A stretch of 64,000 nt of DNA from Emiliania huxleyi CCMP1516 (GCF_000372725.1 NW_005201092.1:410698-474697); one strand, 5' to 3'; shown: positions 29,063 through 41,604, counted from the first letter of the stretch. Program-made: numbers and translations. The notes: generated from the letters alone by a model not told the origin.

Positions 29063-31322
29063 GATGCCTTTGGTTTCGGCGGTGGCTTACGTGGGAAAAC
29101 GGTGGTGTTTCCGGCTGTGCCCGGACGGTACGTACGTTGGAGCGGGTGACAAATCTACAATGTGCATGATCCTGTTCCGACGACGCGGTTTTTCTTTTTC
29201 TTGTGCGCGATACATCCTGCAGGTGTGTATGTCCGCCTCCAGCCCCCCCCCCTGGCAGCCGCCCCCGCCGGGTTGTTGTGCAGTATATGGGCCACGATGT
29301 CTCAAATATGAAGGGGTTTTGACTCCTACCGCGTACCGGCTCCTGTCACTCTCCTGTGTCCTGACGCTATCCCTGGCAGCTCTAATGACCAGGATCAGTA
29401 GTGTTGTGATAGAGGGTGCCCATACTAGCGCAGGAGCTGCCACACTCGCCCGGACCGTCCCCTTCTGGGGCCGGTTCCGCAGCCCGCGAGAGCCGACAGC
29501 GGGGCCGTGCCGCGGGTGCCTACTGCCGAGTGCCACAAACACTGCGCCGTCCCGCCATCACCTACAGGCTGTCTTTGTGATGGTTGGGATGTCCAAACGC
29601 CACCATCTTGTGGCTCTTGCGACCTCAAACCCGCGAGCTGCATGCGTGGTCGTGACGTCGACAGACGCCCGATGACCACGGTGAAGCTGAGCCGGAACGA
29701 GTCGATAAATCTCGTCTGAGCCCGTGGCGGTCGCCGGCTGAGTCGCTGTGCACGGGCCGGTACCTCAGGCGTCACCTCCGCAGCCTCAGGTCTCACACTC
29801 CATCACCTCCGACGGGACGCCTTCGGTGGCACGCTAGTTTGCGTGCAAATTTGCTGCAAATTTGACATTTCAAATCCATAAGAGCGTGACACTATGGATT
29901 CCGGGTGACACAGGTTTCACGGACACAGTCACCTTGCCTCGGACAGCGCGGCTCTACTTGCTATCGAGACGAGCAGAGGGCACACAGCACATGCTACATG
30001 TGCAACATGTACATGTACATGTTGTGCATGTGCATGTTGTGATGATGCGGCGCCGATGGGGGCAGATACCAGGACGAGGACGACCGGTGAGCGGCATGTG
30101 TGCAAGTCATGCGAACGCCGCGTTGCCCAGCCCCACGAGGGGCGCTCTTTCAGGAGACAGGCCCCAGCGTAGCCTGGCGCGAGTGCAGCCAGGGTCCTAC
30201 TCTTGTGCACAAGTATTACTATGGCATATGCCAGCAAATAAGACAGCAATTGCAGCAAATTTGACAAATCTTATGGTTTTCGAGTGACAGTATGGATTCC
30301 GGGTGACACAGGTTCAGCGGGCGCTGTGGCGCTGCGGCGCCGTCTCCCCGCCCTGTCCACGGAGCAGGCGCGCGGCGGCACGGCCCTCCACCGGCTGCGG
30401 GAGGTGCGCACTTCCCAGTGGAAGCACCAGATGCTCCCTCAGCACACGCAGCTGTGCGCAGCGCAGCGCAGGGGCCACGCCACGCAAAGCCGACCCTCAG
30501 TCTGGCCGAGAGGCTGTCTGCGGAAGGCCTGGCAAGCGCGCACTCGCCTCCTCCGCGGCCATGCCCTCCGCCCGGGCGAGCGAGCAACACAAGAGTGGAG
30601 GCGGATCGCCATACTGTTGTGGCCTAAAGTCTGCGCACAGGTTGTGAGGATCACGATGCCGGCGTGACCAAAAAACTGACGGATCCGCTCCTGACAGTGG
30701 CATGCACCGCGCTGCGGCGCGTGCCACTGACCACTGTCTTTGTTTGAAGTTAAAAGTCGAATCAGAGCGCCGTCGGCGCTGATCCTTGTTTTCCTCCCAC
30801 GGACCAGTCCGGGACCGCTCCGGGACGCACGCCGGCGAACGAAGCACCATCAAGCTGCTGTACGGCCCCGGCATCGCCTTCCCAGGCTTAGCTAGACTGA
30901 GAGATATTGTGGACATGATTGGTCTCAATATATACACTGACACTGAACCTCGCCCAGAGCTCGTCCCGGTCCGTCACGGCCATCCTCGGCCTCCGGAGGG
31001 CCCCCGGCCGCGGCGCGGTGCGGCGGCGTCACAAATCCGACCACAGAGCACCGGGACGCGGTCGGGCGATCTGAGGCCCAACTAGGCGTATGCATTGCCC
31101 ATCCAGGGCTATCATCTGGACCTATCAACAGGCGCCTGCGGCGCCGTGCTCAGGAGCTGCTGCTCCAATCTGTTCACACTTTCGTACGGCACAGTACTCG
31201 ACCCGCATTTTTTTCTTTTGGAAGGTACTGTTGTGAAAACGAAGCTGTTGCGAAACCGAAGCCCGGTCGTGTACCTCCGCCGCCCGCGGGCCGGATTACC
31301 GCGCTTCACACGGGCGGGCCCT

Positions 31323-32296
31323 ACTCGCTTAGTGTGGGTAAACCATAATACCAGGTACGGTACTATGAACAGAGTAGCCCATAAAAGTCGCCGCGGCAGA
31401 TAACGCCGAGCCGGCCTGCTGCCGGCTCGCACGGCAGCCTTTTCCTCTCGACCAGCCTCAACTTCCGTACAGTCAACATTTTGTCGCTGCGTGCTCGTGG
31501 CGAGCTGTGGCGGCGGTCGAAGTTGGCCCAGATTCGACGACGAGCGCCGGACGATAGTACCGCCTCTGTTCGCCCTGTGCATGTCAGGCCAGGCTGCAGC
31601 AGGGCACTACCAACGTGCTGCCCTGCTGCAGCCTGACCTTGCCCACTGTGCACAGCCGCCAGAGCACCACCACCGCCCGGCATCGTGTCACGGCGAGCTC
31701 CTTCTGCGCCCCCCGGCATCGTGTCACGGCGAGCTCCTTCTGCGCCCGCTCGCGAGGCTCTCGCGCTGGCACACTTTGGCCATCTGCTGCTCGCGTTCGG
31801 CGAGCTCTTCTCCGCAATCCTGCCACGGTGCCGCCACCACACACCTTCTGGCCGGCCTGAGCCGCGCGGACTCGCCGGCGGGGGCAACGTGTCGACCTCT
31901 CTCTCTGGTGCACCACGGGCCGCAACGGCCTGCTAGCAGCGTGCGCGAGGAGGCAGTGTGCCGGCACAGTCGAGCCGGAGCATCGGGTTCTTGATGCTTG
32001 TGGGGTCGAGTTTGACCTTATGTGGCATAATATGCAACAATAAGGCTATGCTATCTCCCGGCTTTTTGAGATATGATCCCTCAAAGTCGAATTATGGTTT
32101 AAACTGGTGACCATAGTACCGTCTGTCTTGTTTGCGTTTCTTCCAACGAATACTTTAAAGTCTCGACAATCACTAAGCTGCTTATGTGGCACCGCAGAGG
32201 CTCCCTTGGGGATGCCTGAGGCCACCCCAACCACTCACCAAGCCTTCCGTGGACGAATTCAAACCTACTTTTATGGTTTACCCACACTAAGCGAGT
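31323..32296. repeat. 974-bp segment with 26-bp perfect inverted ends
   Basis: ACTCGCTTAGTGTGGGTAAA at 31323 is the reverse complement of the 26 bp at 32271-32296 (TTATGGTTTACCCACACTAA ...). Copy A has only the right-hand end (13673-13698). No transposase frame is seen inside. A MITE-like non-autonomous DNA element, or a chance pairing of a dispersed word, are both possible. No clear target duplication is visible. Confidence 0.45.
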
Positions 32297-32305
32297 ACCG
32301 CTACC

Positions 32306-32614
32306 TCACTTGTAGTGAGCGTCGGGCTGGTGGTTCGACACCGAGTTTGAAAGATCTGTTTCTCTACGTCTCTCTTCACAGGAAAATACTGTGAAGAAAA
32401 GCGGAGAAAAAAACAGAAACCTTTTCTGCCTCGGCCTTAGCCGTCGGTACTCCGAAAGCGTGCTATCCAAGTAGCACGCAGCCGGGTCCCGAAGGTGTCC
32501 CATCCCAAATTCGTGCTGTCGACAGACCAGATTCGTGGTCCCTTGGTCGACTACACCCGCCTTTGGACGGTAGCCCGACACAATACATTTGTCTGTCTTT
32601 TTGGAATTTTTGGT
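32306..32614. repeat. 310-bp structured insertion specific to copy B (SINE-like?)
   Basis: Copy A reads CTACCGCTTACCCC straight through. The block contains GGTTCGACACC, resembling a pol III B box, within a small hairpin, a perfect hairpin CGTGCTATCCAAGTAGCACG, a second one (TTCACAGGAAAATACTGTGA) and an AATTTTTGG word near its end. On the minus strand GGGATGGGACACC recalls a 5S C box. It may be a SINE or an RNA-derived retrosequence. Confidence 0.4.
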
Positions 32615-32645
32615 TCGCTTACCCCTTGAGTCGCAGACCTCGGAT

Positions 32646-34898
32646 ATGTCCGCGAGCAAGGCTGACGATGCTGCGCTCTATCCTTGCCGCATCGACGACC
32701 CGTTCTTGCTCTCCCTCCATCCCACCGTGCGCCGAGCTCTCGCGTGGGTCTTTGTGACACTGCTCGCGTCGATGTACTACCTCCTTCCTGCGACCGTCCT
32801 GGTGTCGCTCGCACTCGCCACGTCCGGCCACGTGACGACCGCAGCAGCGATCGGCCTCGTCTTGCTCGGCGGGTCGCTCCTCCCGCTGCACGAGCGGCCA
32901 TACACGCGTCGCCTCTGCCAGGCTGCCTTCATGCCCCGCAGTACTGGCTCCTCCTCTCGGCCTCCGCGAACCTCTACTCCAGGTCTATCATATCGCAACC
33001 TCTAGTGAATCTTCTGTGCTGATCGCACACCATGCCTCCGCCAGGTCTACTACGAGCTCTTCCGCCTGCGACACAACCTCACGCAGGAGCGGATCCGCAG
33101 GCGGGGCGAGGGGCCGCGTCGAGCGGACATGTCCGGGACACGTCCACGACACGCCTGTGGCATGTCGGCAGGCTGGTCGAGGACTGCGTCGAGCGGGGCG
33201 AGCGCTACATCCTCGGCATGCACCCGCACGGGGTGGTGCCGCTGCAGGTGCTGCTTTGGGTGGCGTTCGCGGACCAGTACCTCCGCACGGCAGAGCACGG
33301 CACGGTGTATGGCTTCGGAGGCATGGCGAGCGTGATCTGCTACCTGCCCGGCCTGCGCACGCTAATGGGCTGGTGAGCAGCCGGAGCCAGACCTCGGCCA
33401 TCTCTCGGCCATCTCTCGGCCGTCTCTCGGCATGCTCTCGGCCGCCTCTCGGCCGCATCAAGTGGGCGGAGATGGTACGCCCGAGAAAGAGAGGGGCCGC
33501 CGGTCCATCAGAGAAACGCCGTGAGCAGGTGGACAGGACTGCCCGCCACGTACTCCATCCAGATCTCGGCCAGATCTCGCCAGCCTATTCGCAGGTGGAC
33601 GGGGATGCCTGCCACGTACTCCAACCTCAAGCGCAACCTGACGAGCGGCTCCGGCGCAACCTTCTTGCGGGCAAAGCACCCGGGCCGGAACCTGTACATG
33701 CTGCCCGGCGGCGTCGCCGAGATCTTCACGGCGCAGCCGGCAAGGTGTGTTTGGCTGTGTGCGGAGGGCCGCGCCTCGCCACACACCTCGGCCTGAGGTA
33801 GTGAAGGAGGTAGCGTAGGCACGTCGCCGTGTGGAAGCCTCGGCGCGGGCTCTGCTCGCCTCGCGCCGGTCGAGAGCCGGAGCCCTGCACGACCCTTCCC
33901 CGACCCTTCGCCTAGGCCCGCGGCTTGCAGGCGAGGACGAGGCGAGGAGCCTTGCACGACCCTTCCCCGAACTTTCGCTTAGGCGCGGGCTCTGCCGCCT
34001 CGCGCTCGAGACGGGCGCGCGGCTGACGCCGATGTACGTGTTTGGGGGCAACGACTTCTACTTCCAGTCCCTCACGTCTCGGCCTTTGGCTGGGCAGTCA
34101 GGGAGCGAGGGCCCGTCCTCTCCTGACTGATGATGCGCGAGTAGGTCCGATTCGTGGCTCGCGAGGACGTCACGCTCGTTCGGCGAGACGCAGCCGAGAG
34201 ATAGCCGAGAGACAGCCGAGAGACAGCCGAGAGACAGCCGAGAGGCAGCCGAGAGGCAGCCGAGAGGCAGCCGAGGTGCAGCCGAGGTGCAGCCGAGGTG
34301 CAGCCGAGGGGCAGCCGAGGTGCAGCCGAGGTGCAGCCGAGGTGCAGCCGAGGACGTCACACTTGCTCGACGATAGCGTCAGCCCTTCCCTCTGGCTATC
34401 TCCGTCCCCTTGCGGAGAGTGAGCCTCCTCCCGCCCGCCCGCCCGCCCGCCGCGCACAGGCTGCAGCGTCACCCTCTTCTGGGGCCGCTGGTGGTGGCTG
34501 CCCACGGTGCCGCTCACGCCGCCGCACGGCTGTACCATCGCCATCGCGGAGCCGCTGCCCTCGCGGCGCGCCGCCGCCGCCGACGGGCGGCCGTCGGACG
34601 ACGAGGTGGGAGTTAGAGCCGAGATGTGGCAGAGATACAGCCGCGATATGGCCGACGGAGGAGGTGGACGAGGCGTTGCACACACGCCGGGCCTCGCGCT
34701 TGCAGTGCCGCGGGGCTCCTGCTTGTCTCATGACGCGGAGTCGGCGGCCCCGCGCAAGCGCTGGCGGAGAAGCTCCCGCTGTTACCCTTCTCTTAGGTGG
34801 AGGCACTGCACGCCGAGTACGAGCGAGCACTCGTCGAAGTGTTTGATCAGTACAAGGCGGCGGCGGGCTACCCGGACGCAGAGCTGACTGTGCTGTGA
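32646..34898 (+). CDS. DGAT2: Type-2 diacylglycerol acyltransferase, copy B
   Basis: Exon for exon the same as copy A: hydrophobic hairpin in exon 1 (ATG 32646), HPHG in ERYILGMHPHGVVPL (about 33221), YMLPGGVAEIF, LTPMYVFGGND, WGRWWWLPTVPL and the last exon to VFDQYKAAAGYPDAELTVL with stop TGA at 34896. Differences from A are few (I/V and C/S in exon 1; one base lost near 34740 lies in an intron). The upstream 310 bp differ through the copy-B insertion, so the two genes may not share 5' regulation. Function: the committed step of triacylglycerol synthesis. Confidence 0.85.
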
Positions 34899-35415
34899 TC
34901 ACGGCGCGCGTGCGAGGCGCACTCAGTCTCACGTGTCTTTGTGTTTTATCTCCGCCCAGCTCGCACCGCCAAGCAATACGCGGTCCGTTTTCTTGTTTCA
35001 CAGGATGTGGATCCCTACCTATGTCCTACCTTTCTCTACATTTGTGCCAAGGAACGAAAGAAAACAGCAATTAGCCGAGACAGTTTATTGTGTCTCTTTT
35101 GGACCGGACGTGCGCTCGTGCGGACCACGGTATCCGATACACCTCGATCTCCGCTACGCTGAATAAATAGTCCGTAATAAGTTGTTGGTGTTCAGACCGC
35201 CTTCCCTTACACGTCAGCGCCTTGCGAGATATGATGGTTCGACACTCGTGTCCCGTGCATCTCAACTTCGGCGATGGGCCGCCCCCGCCGGGGCCGCGTC
35301 GCTGCGTGGGGAAAGATCGCCGGGCCGCAAAGCCGTGCAACGCACGTTTGCGTGCTCGCGCCGAGGTCCTTAGCCAGGAGCATGTGCGACACCTATTGAA
35401 CGTTGCCGGGGACCC
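34899..35415. other. Convergent spacer between DGAT2 B and receptor B
   Basis: This corresponds to 15991-16150 plus 18809-19140 of copy A. The aldo-keto reductase gene is missing here. No gene is seen. Confidence 0.5.
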
Positions 35416-38400
35416 TCATGATAGAGACTTGGGTGCTGAGAAGAGAACTCGAGTACCCCGCGCCTTTCGGTGCGGATCGGGAAAGCACGAGCGCGCGAGG
35501 TTCTTGTAGAGGCCGTCGACGATCAGCTGCTGAGGCGTAACTTCGAACATGCGCGCAAAGAGGCACCCGCCTCGTGCTGGGTCCCTCTCATGAGCCATGA
35601 TGATGGGCAGTCTGGCCGCGCGCGCCGCTGTGACTTGCTTCGCTAGCAGCTCGTCAGACCAGGTTGACGAGTTGAGGTAGAGCAGCATGTGGGTAGCTTC
35701 TCCGTTGGAGCCGTCTCGATTGATGCTGTTACTACTCACTCGACGGCTGAGCCATTGAAGCGCATTGGTCGCCTGGCTCTCTTGCTTATCGAGAAGCCCT
35801 GGAGGTGGAACTTCGGTGAGGACGATACGGGGGAACGCAACGTGTAGCTCCTCGGCTAGAGCTCGCGCGCCGCGGTTTGCGGTCGATGTCCAAAGAATGA
35901 GTGGCTGCGTGAAGCTGAGGCCCTCACTACGGAGCTCACCAGGGAGGTAAAGCGGCAGGTTGCTCTTCCCGCAGTATCTTGGCGTCTGCAGTAGCGTCGC
36001 TTCGGCAATCAGCTTTAGGGAGACGAGCTGGAACTCACGAATCCGATGCCAAGGGATTGGCTGACGATTGTCGAAGACTCCATTCTGCAGCTCGGCGGGG
36101 CACTCCGCGCGGAGCTCGGCGAGTGCACCGCCTCCCTTCTCCGGATCCACCTCCTGGACGAGCACAATGGGCTTGTTGTTAGCTAAAGCAGCGCGCACCT
36201 CGCGCTGGCAATTTACCGAGCGAAGGTAGCCCCGTGATAGGAACAGAAGCACGACACGAGAGTTCGAGATGTACTCCTCCAGAGCGGCGATGCCCTCAAG
36301 GTCGTCTACATCGAGGAAGACTTCGACACCAGGCAGAAGCAACCGCAACTGGTTCTTGATCACCGCGGCCGCGTCTTGCCCCGTCGACCAGATGTGGCTC
36401 AGAAATAGGTGCCACCGCATGCCTTCCGTGAGCGTCCGTCCGTCTCGCAGCGGCTCGCGCCCGCTGCTAACGAGGCGGAAGGTGGGTGCGCGGCTTGCCG
36501 CTGTGTAGAGCCACAGAACGAGGGTGAGCCCAATGCCGAGGAGGGCGGTGGTGAAGGAGAGAAAGATTGTCGCGAGCTCGAGCTGGTCGAGCCCAAACTC
36601 GCCGCACGTCTGTGTGTCCGTCTCGAGCAGCGAGCACGAGTTGATGGTGAGGGTGGCGAGGTAGACGAGGACGAGGCCGATATTGGCGAACATGGAGAGC
36701 CGCCCGTCGAGCGTGCGCTTGTACGGCGAGAGGACGTACTGCAGGGTGAGGAAGAGCATCGAGACGAGCAGCGCGATGATGACGCGGAGCTGCTTCGAGC
36801 CCTGCGGTGTTGGTGAGCACGAGGCCGGTCAGAGAGGGGAGGTGCAGCTGAGCATTCGCCGAGATAGCCGAGATGTGGGCGTGTGCGCTCCTGCGTGTTG
36901 ATGAGCACGAAGCCGGTCAGCGTCAGCTTGCGGACGAGGTCGAGCGGCTCCCAGTAGAAGGCGCTATCCTCGTAGTCCCTCCAGAGAAAGTCGGTCGCAC
37001 GCAAGAGAGGTGTCGACTGGCGCGTCATAATGTCGCGCCGTGAGGCGAGTAGCAAGCCAAGGTACAACAGAGGCGCGCCGATGGGCCACACGAAGAGCAG
37101 CACATACGCCCACCGCTTCACCGTGGCGTACTCTGGCGTGCTGCAGTCGAGGGAGAGGTCGTCGGCGAGGTAGGCGCGGTACGGCTCCTGCCCCCCCGGG
37201 AGGACCGCGTCCCGTGTCGGAAACTCGATGCAGTTGAAGGTGCGGAGGATGCGCGTGCTGGTGGAGGTAACTAGCAAGAACTGGAGAATCACGATGAGCG
37301 GCAGTGCACCCAACAGGCCGCGCCACAGCGCGGCACGAGTCAAACTTGCACTACTTGCGAGCTCCCAGGCGCAGCTGCCGAGGGTCGCGAGGAGGATGGG
37401 CGCAAAGGGCAAAAAGCCCCAGGCAATCAGGCGGGTGAGGTAGGAGCCATAGCACGCGGGCGGTAGGAAAAGATCGAGGTCGAAGATATCGACGGCGTTG
37501 AAGAGGTTGGCCCACTCGCTCAGCTGCGGCGGCAGCTCGACCTCGTACACGGCCGGCACGACTGCGACTACCTGAAAGAGGTTGATCAGCTGCTTTGTCT
37601 TGCATAGCATCCCCGCCCGCTTCCACAGCAACGCCATCCGACGACCCATCAGGACGAGCGCGCGCGCCACCTTGCCCGAAGGGACCCACGAGCTGCGGAT
37701 CACCTTGAGAGTGCCGAGGCCGAGAGCGCCCGCCGTGAAGAGCAGACCGACGAGCAGCATCACCGACTCCGCCGGCCGGTCGCACGGCTGGCAGCGCGCC
37801 TTCGAGTTGAGGAAGTAGCGGATGCCGTTGTCGGTCGTGTTGGTGCAGACCTCGCACTTTGGGCCCTCGTAGAAGGGGTGGCAGAGGGCGTTGCCATCCT
37901 CCGACGAGTCGACGCCGCCGCGGCACGGGCTCCACTCGTCGCCCATCACCTGCGGCAGCGAGGGAGGAGAGTTGAGGGTGGCAGCGAGGGTGGCAGCGAG
38001 GGCGGAGGGGTAGAAGGGGTGGAGGCGGCGATGGAAGGAACCTTGCATGCAAACAGCGTTGACGACGCGTTCGAGGCGCGCCACCAGCCGCTCGACACGT
38101 TGAGCGAGCCTACAGGGAAGGTTCCGAGAGGCTTCAGGGAAGGCTCCAGGCAACCTCTGCCCGGCACGTAGAGTGCGCCGATGCGTGTGTCGACTCCGCA
38201 GGTGAAGGACACGACGCCTCCCTGCGGAGAGGAAGGCGGGGCCGGGCACGACTTGCACGCCTTGGTGGAGGCCTGGGCCTCCCCTAGGACGAGGAAGAAG
38301 TCCTCGTCGCACACGTCGCACGCCGTGGACCCTTGGCCGTACGTCGTCGTGCCGTCGTTGCAAGGGTCGGGGACGGTGCTGCCCGCCGGGCAAGTGAAGC

Positions 38401-40084
38401 CGACTGGGCACTGCGTGCACTCGTCCTCCTTCGTCAGGTTCGTCGCGGCCGAGTACGAGCCCTCGGGGCACGGCCGAGGCACGCTCGTCCCCGCCGGGCA
38501 GAAGTTGCCCTCGGTGCACGGGCGGGGCTCCGTCGTGGCGGCCTCGGGGCACCGCTGGCCCACGGGGCAGAGGCCGGCGCAGAAGGCCGACTTCTGGTCG
38601 TCGGCATCGCTCGAGCCTAGAATGCCGGGGGCGCAGGCGTACGGCAGGTCGACATCGAGGGCAGAGGTTGGCACCTGGTACAGAGATACGCCGAGCAGCG
38701 CGGGCGTCGCCTCCCAATTGCAGGGCTGAACAAAGGCGACGGGGAACTGTTTGCACTCGTCGTTCTGCGCGTCCGTCTCGGTCTTGCACTTGTCGAATAG
38801 ACCCCGGCAGACGTCGTCCGCACAGTCGGCAGGAAGCTGCCGGTAGATCTCGCATCTCGAGTGCGGGATCCAGTACCCGGGAGGCAAAGGCAGGCGGTAG
38901 GACACCTCGGGCGCGCCGCTGAATGCGATCGAGCTCCCTTGGCTTGCCGTTCCGCTCTCCAGCAGGGTCCCGTTCTCCAGCGTCAAGCGCCCGCTCACAA
39001 TGTAAACGAGGCCGCCTTCCTCGGTGGCAGTGCTATCTGCGAGACGGACCCGGTTCAGCGTGGTCTCGCTCTCCGTCCCACCGTCAATGTGCAGAGCCCC
39101 ACCCTTGACTGCGCTGCAGCCGGTAATGTTGACCTCGCTCAGCTCCACCTCGCGAACCTTGACAATCCTGATGGCCCCGCCCAAGCCCTGGGCGTTCTCG
39201 CCTTCTGTACCAGTCTCAGCGCTGCAGCGCGTTATCTCCACCGACTCCAGTCGCAAGCTGCCCCTGGCGGCGTAAATGGCTCCGCCGGAGTTCGCAGCGG
39301 AGCAGTCCTGTATGCGAACGTCACGCAAGCTCACGTCGGAGTCATCCATGCGGACCGCACCGCCATCAGCTTCCGCCTGGCAATTCGCCAAGACGAGCCC
39401 TTCCAACCAGAGCGTTGCCTTGTTTTTCAGGATAAAGAGGCTGTCCAGCGCATCGGTGCCGTCGATGGTGGCGCCAGTGGTGCTGCCTGAGCTGCGGATG
39501 GTGACGTCTACTCCGTCAAGGACGAGAGACTGGCTGAGCCTGACGTTCGCGCCGGGCTGCAGGTAGATGTCTGTCATGTTTTCCCGGACGGCCAGCTGTA
39601 AGGCGGCGTTGCCGCTCACAAAGACCTCGCCCGGAGAGAGCGGAAGGAGGGGCGGCAACGGCGGCGGCTTTGGTGGGTATGGAACTGGCGGTGGCGCTGG
39701 TGGCGGCGGTGGCGACGGTGGCAACGGTGGGGGCGCCGGTGGGGACGGGACGGCGGGCGGAAGCGGGTTGTTGAGACGAGTGTAAGCGTTCTCAGGCCCG
39801 CCACAGTCGTTGCAGTCGGTGCCGAGAGCGCAAGCCGAGTTGGTGGAGCCTTTCCCGCCATCGTCGCATGAACCGTCGTTGCTGAAGGCGCACGAGTCTG
39901 AACAGCCCGGCGGAGGCGACGGTGGCGGCGGCGGCAGCGGCAGTGGCGCTCTCGGTGGCGGGCTCGGAGGAGGAGGCGACGGTGGCGGTGAAGGTGGTGG
40001 CGGCGACGGCGGCGGCGGGGACGGAGGCGGCGGCGAGGGCGGCGGCGACGGTGGAGGCAGGGAAGCGAGAGCTGCAGCCAACAT
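35416..40084 (-). CDS. Giant TIR-domain membrane receptor, copy B
   Basis: Same architecture as copy A: MLAAALAS start, a shorter SPPPP linker, CSDSCAFSNDGSCDDGG, beta-helix region, Cys-rich stretch, about nine membrane helices and a TIR domain with NCQREV. The intron at 37950-38041 (92 nt) is required to keep frame. A second interruption, about 36802-36908, splits the helix LTLTGFVLINTQ and shifts the frame by an insertion absent from copy A. A GT (36908) to AG (36802) splice of 107 nt would restore frame at the cost of six residues. Otherwise this copy is frameshifted in the membrane domain. Further differences are a longer CPAPPSSPQGG loop and a shorter ARHSAAAS region. The upstream frame before 40084 has only low-complexity sequence. 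Confidence 0.72.
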
Positions 40085-40497
40085 GGAGAGACGCCTTTGG
40101 GCCTTGTCCAGCGTGTCGCGATTTGGTGCCTTAGCTTGCGTGTTCTTTTTCTTTTTAACTAAAGGCGGAAACCGAAGCCCGCGCCCCGCACGGCAACCCA
40201 TCCGATTCTCACTTTGACCCAGGGCTGCAAAGATGACATAGCGTGTGTGCGAGGGCCCAACTTGAGAATCGTGCTTTTTGGGTTGGGTTGGGTTGTCGGC
40301 ACGGGTTGGGTGCTTGGGTTGGGTCGGTGAGTTGGCTTGTCCACCCAACCGACCGCGAGTCAGTGAGGACTATTTTCTTCTCATAACAAGGCTGTGAACA
40401 GCGCTGTATTTGTGTGAACAGCGCTTGAAAAAATAAAAAACATCGTTGGTCGAGAGCGTTGTCTGCAGTCTGAGTGGTGATCTGCAGTGGTGAGGCG
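40085..40497. promoter_or_regulatory. Shared head-to-head promoter, copy B
   Basis: 413 bp between the divergent ATGs of receptor B and the 239-residue gene. It contains a GGGTTGGGTTGGG run (about 40277-40325) and an AAAAAATAAAAAAC stretch near 40430 that copy A does not share. The promoter core has diverged much faster than the genes. Confidence 0.45.
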
Positions 40498-41217
40498 ATG
40501 CGCTCCTTGTCTTCCGACGATTCGTGCTCTGAAGACGGCGACGAGAAGCAAGCTCCCGCACGCGGAGAGCCACGCACAGAGGTTCGGCGTCTGCACGCCC
40601 GCCGTGTCTACACCGCCGCGTCGTCGCCTCCGAATCACACGGGGGCGGCCCTGCGGTCGGCAGTGGAGAGTGTGCGTCGAGACTGCCAAATGGCGGATCT
40701 GGTCGTCGAGCGCTTCCAACGTGCGTCCGACGAGTACTGGCGGGATATCGACCGGGCAGGCGTCGGCGAAGACTCCTACGATCTGTGCGTGGACTACCTC
40801 TCTCGCTTCCAAGAGGCGCTGAAGGAGCTGGGGATGGTCGGCATCGAGGACCCTCCCGCAGCGGCCGGCTTTGCGGACTGCACAATCCTCGCCGAGGTCA
40901 GCGCGGCGCGCCGCAGTCTCGCTCAAGCGACAGGCAAGTGTCGCGCCGCCATCAGCCGCATCGCAGAGACCCTCGCCCGCGCCCATGCGGACGACGAGGA
41001 TGGCACGCGGGACGGCGCCCAGGCCGGTGCACTTGGCGTGGCTGGCGGCGCTGATTGCGCTGGCGGCGCTGGCGGCGCTGGCGCAAGCAGCGCTCGCGAC
41101 GCGTCGCCCGTGCTGCCACTCGCGGCCCTGCTGGAGGGGGCGACGATGGGCGAGATGCAGATCGACCCCCCCGCCGCGGGCGGCACGGTTCTGCCGCCTG
41201 AGATGGCGCTCGACTGA
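40498..41217 (+). CDS. Unknown 239-residue acidic/helical protein, copy B
   Basis: ATG 40498, intronless, ending PEMALD. The same helical core as copy A (DYWRD-like segment DEYWRDIDRAGVGEDSYDLC). Substitutions versus A (V/A, V/A, E/D, R/K, V/I, T/A, G/D, Q/P) are few and mostly mild, with no frameshift. That supports a real protein in both copies. No domain is recognised. Confidence 0.6.
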   Translation: MRSLSSDDSCSEDGDEKQAPARGEPRTEVRRLHARRVYTAASSPPNHTGAALRSAVESVRRDCQMADLVVERFQRASDEYWRDIDRAGVGEDSYDLCVDYLSRFQEALKELGMVGIEDPPAAAGFADCTILAEVSAARRSLAQATGKCRAAISRIAETLARAHADDEDGTRDGAQAGALGVAGGADCAGGAGGAGASSARDASPVLPLAALLEGATMGEMQIDPPAAGGTVLPPEMALD

Positions 41218-41604
41218 GATGTGTGATGCGTCGCGGGCGATCGAGTACTGCCCTGGTACTGCCCGTATATGGCACCAGGCTTCACGCGCGCGTCACACTC
41301 CTCACACGGCACACGCGCGGCGGGCGGCTCGGGCCTCGGGCTCGGCTGCTACTATAAAAAACTGGCTCTAGTGGCTTTTATCTACTCTAGCCACAATCAG
41401 AGGCGAGTCATCCCCTATCGATTCGTCACGCATAGAAGATATATAGACGTACGAGAGCCCATTGAAGAGCAAACTTTCAATGCATCCATGCAATGAGCGC
41501 ATCACACATCACAGTGAGTTCAACTCCCGTCTGGGCGTCTCCGGAGACTCCGCCCCGCCGTGCTACACTTGCTAGATCACCTCCGCGGCGGAGCGGACAC
41601 TACA

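Larger units (their letters stand above)
29063..32645. other. Gene-poor stretch before DGAT2, copy B
   Basis: Collinear with 9089-9860 and 11744-13736 of copy A but without the 1.9-kb block. It carries the TATGGATTCCGGGTGACACA pair (29893, 30291) and two blocks not in copy A (31210-31828; 32306-32614). No gene is recognised on either strand. Confidence 0.4.
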
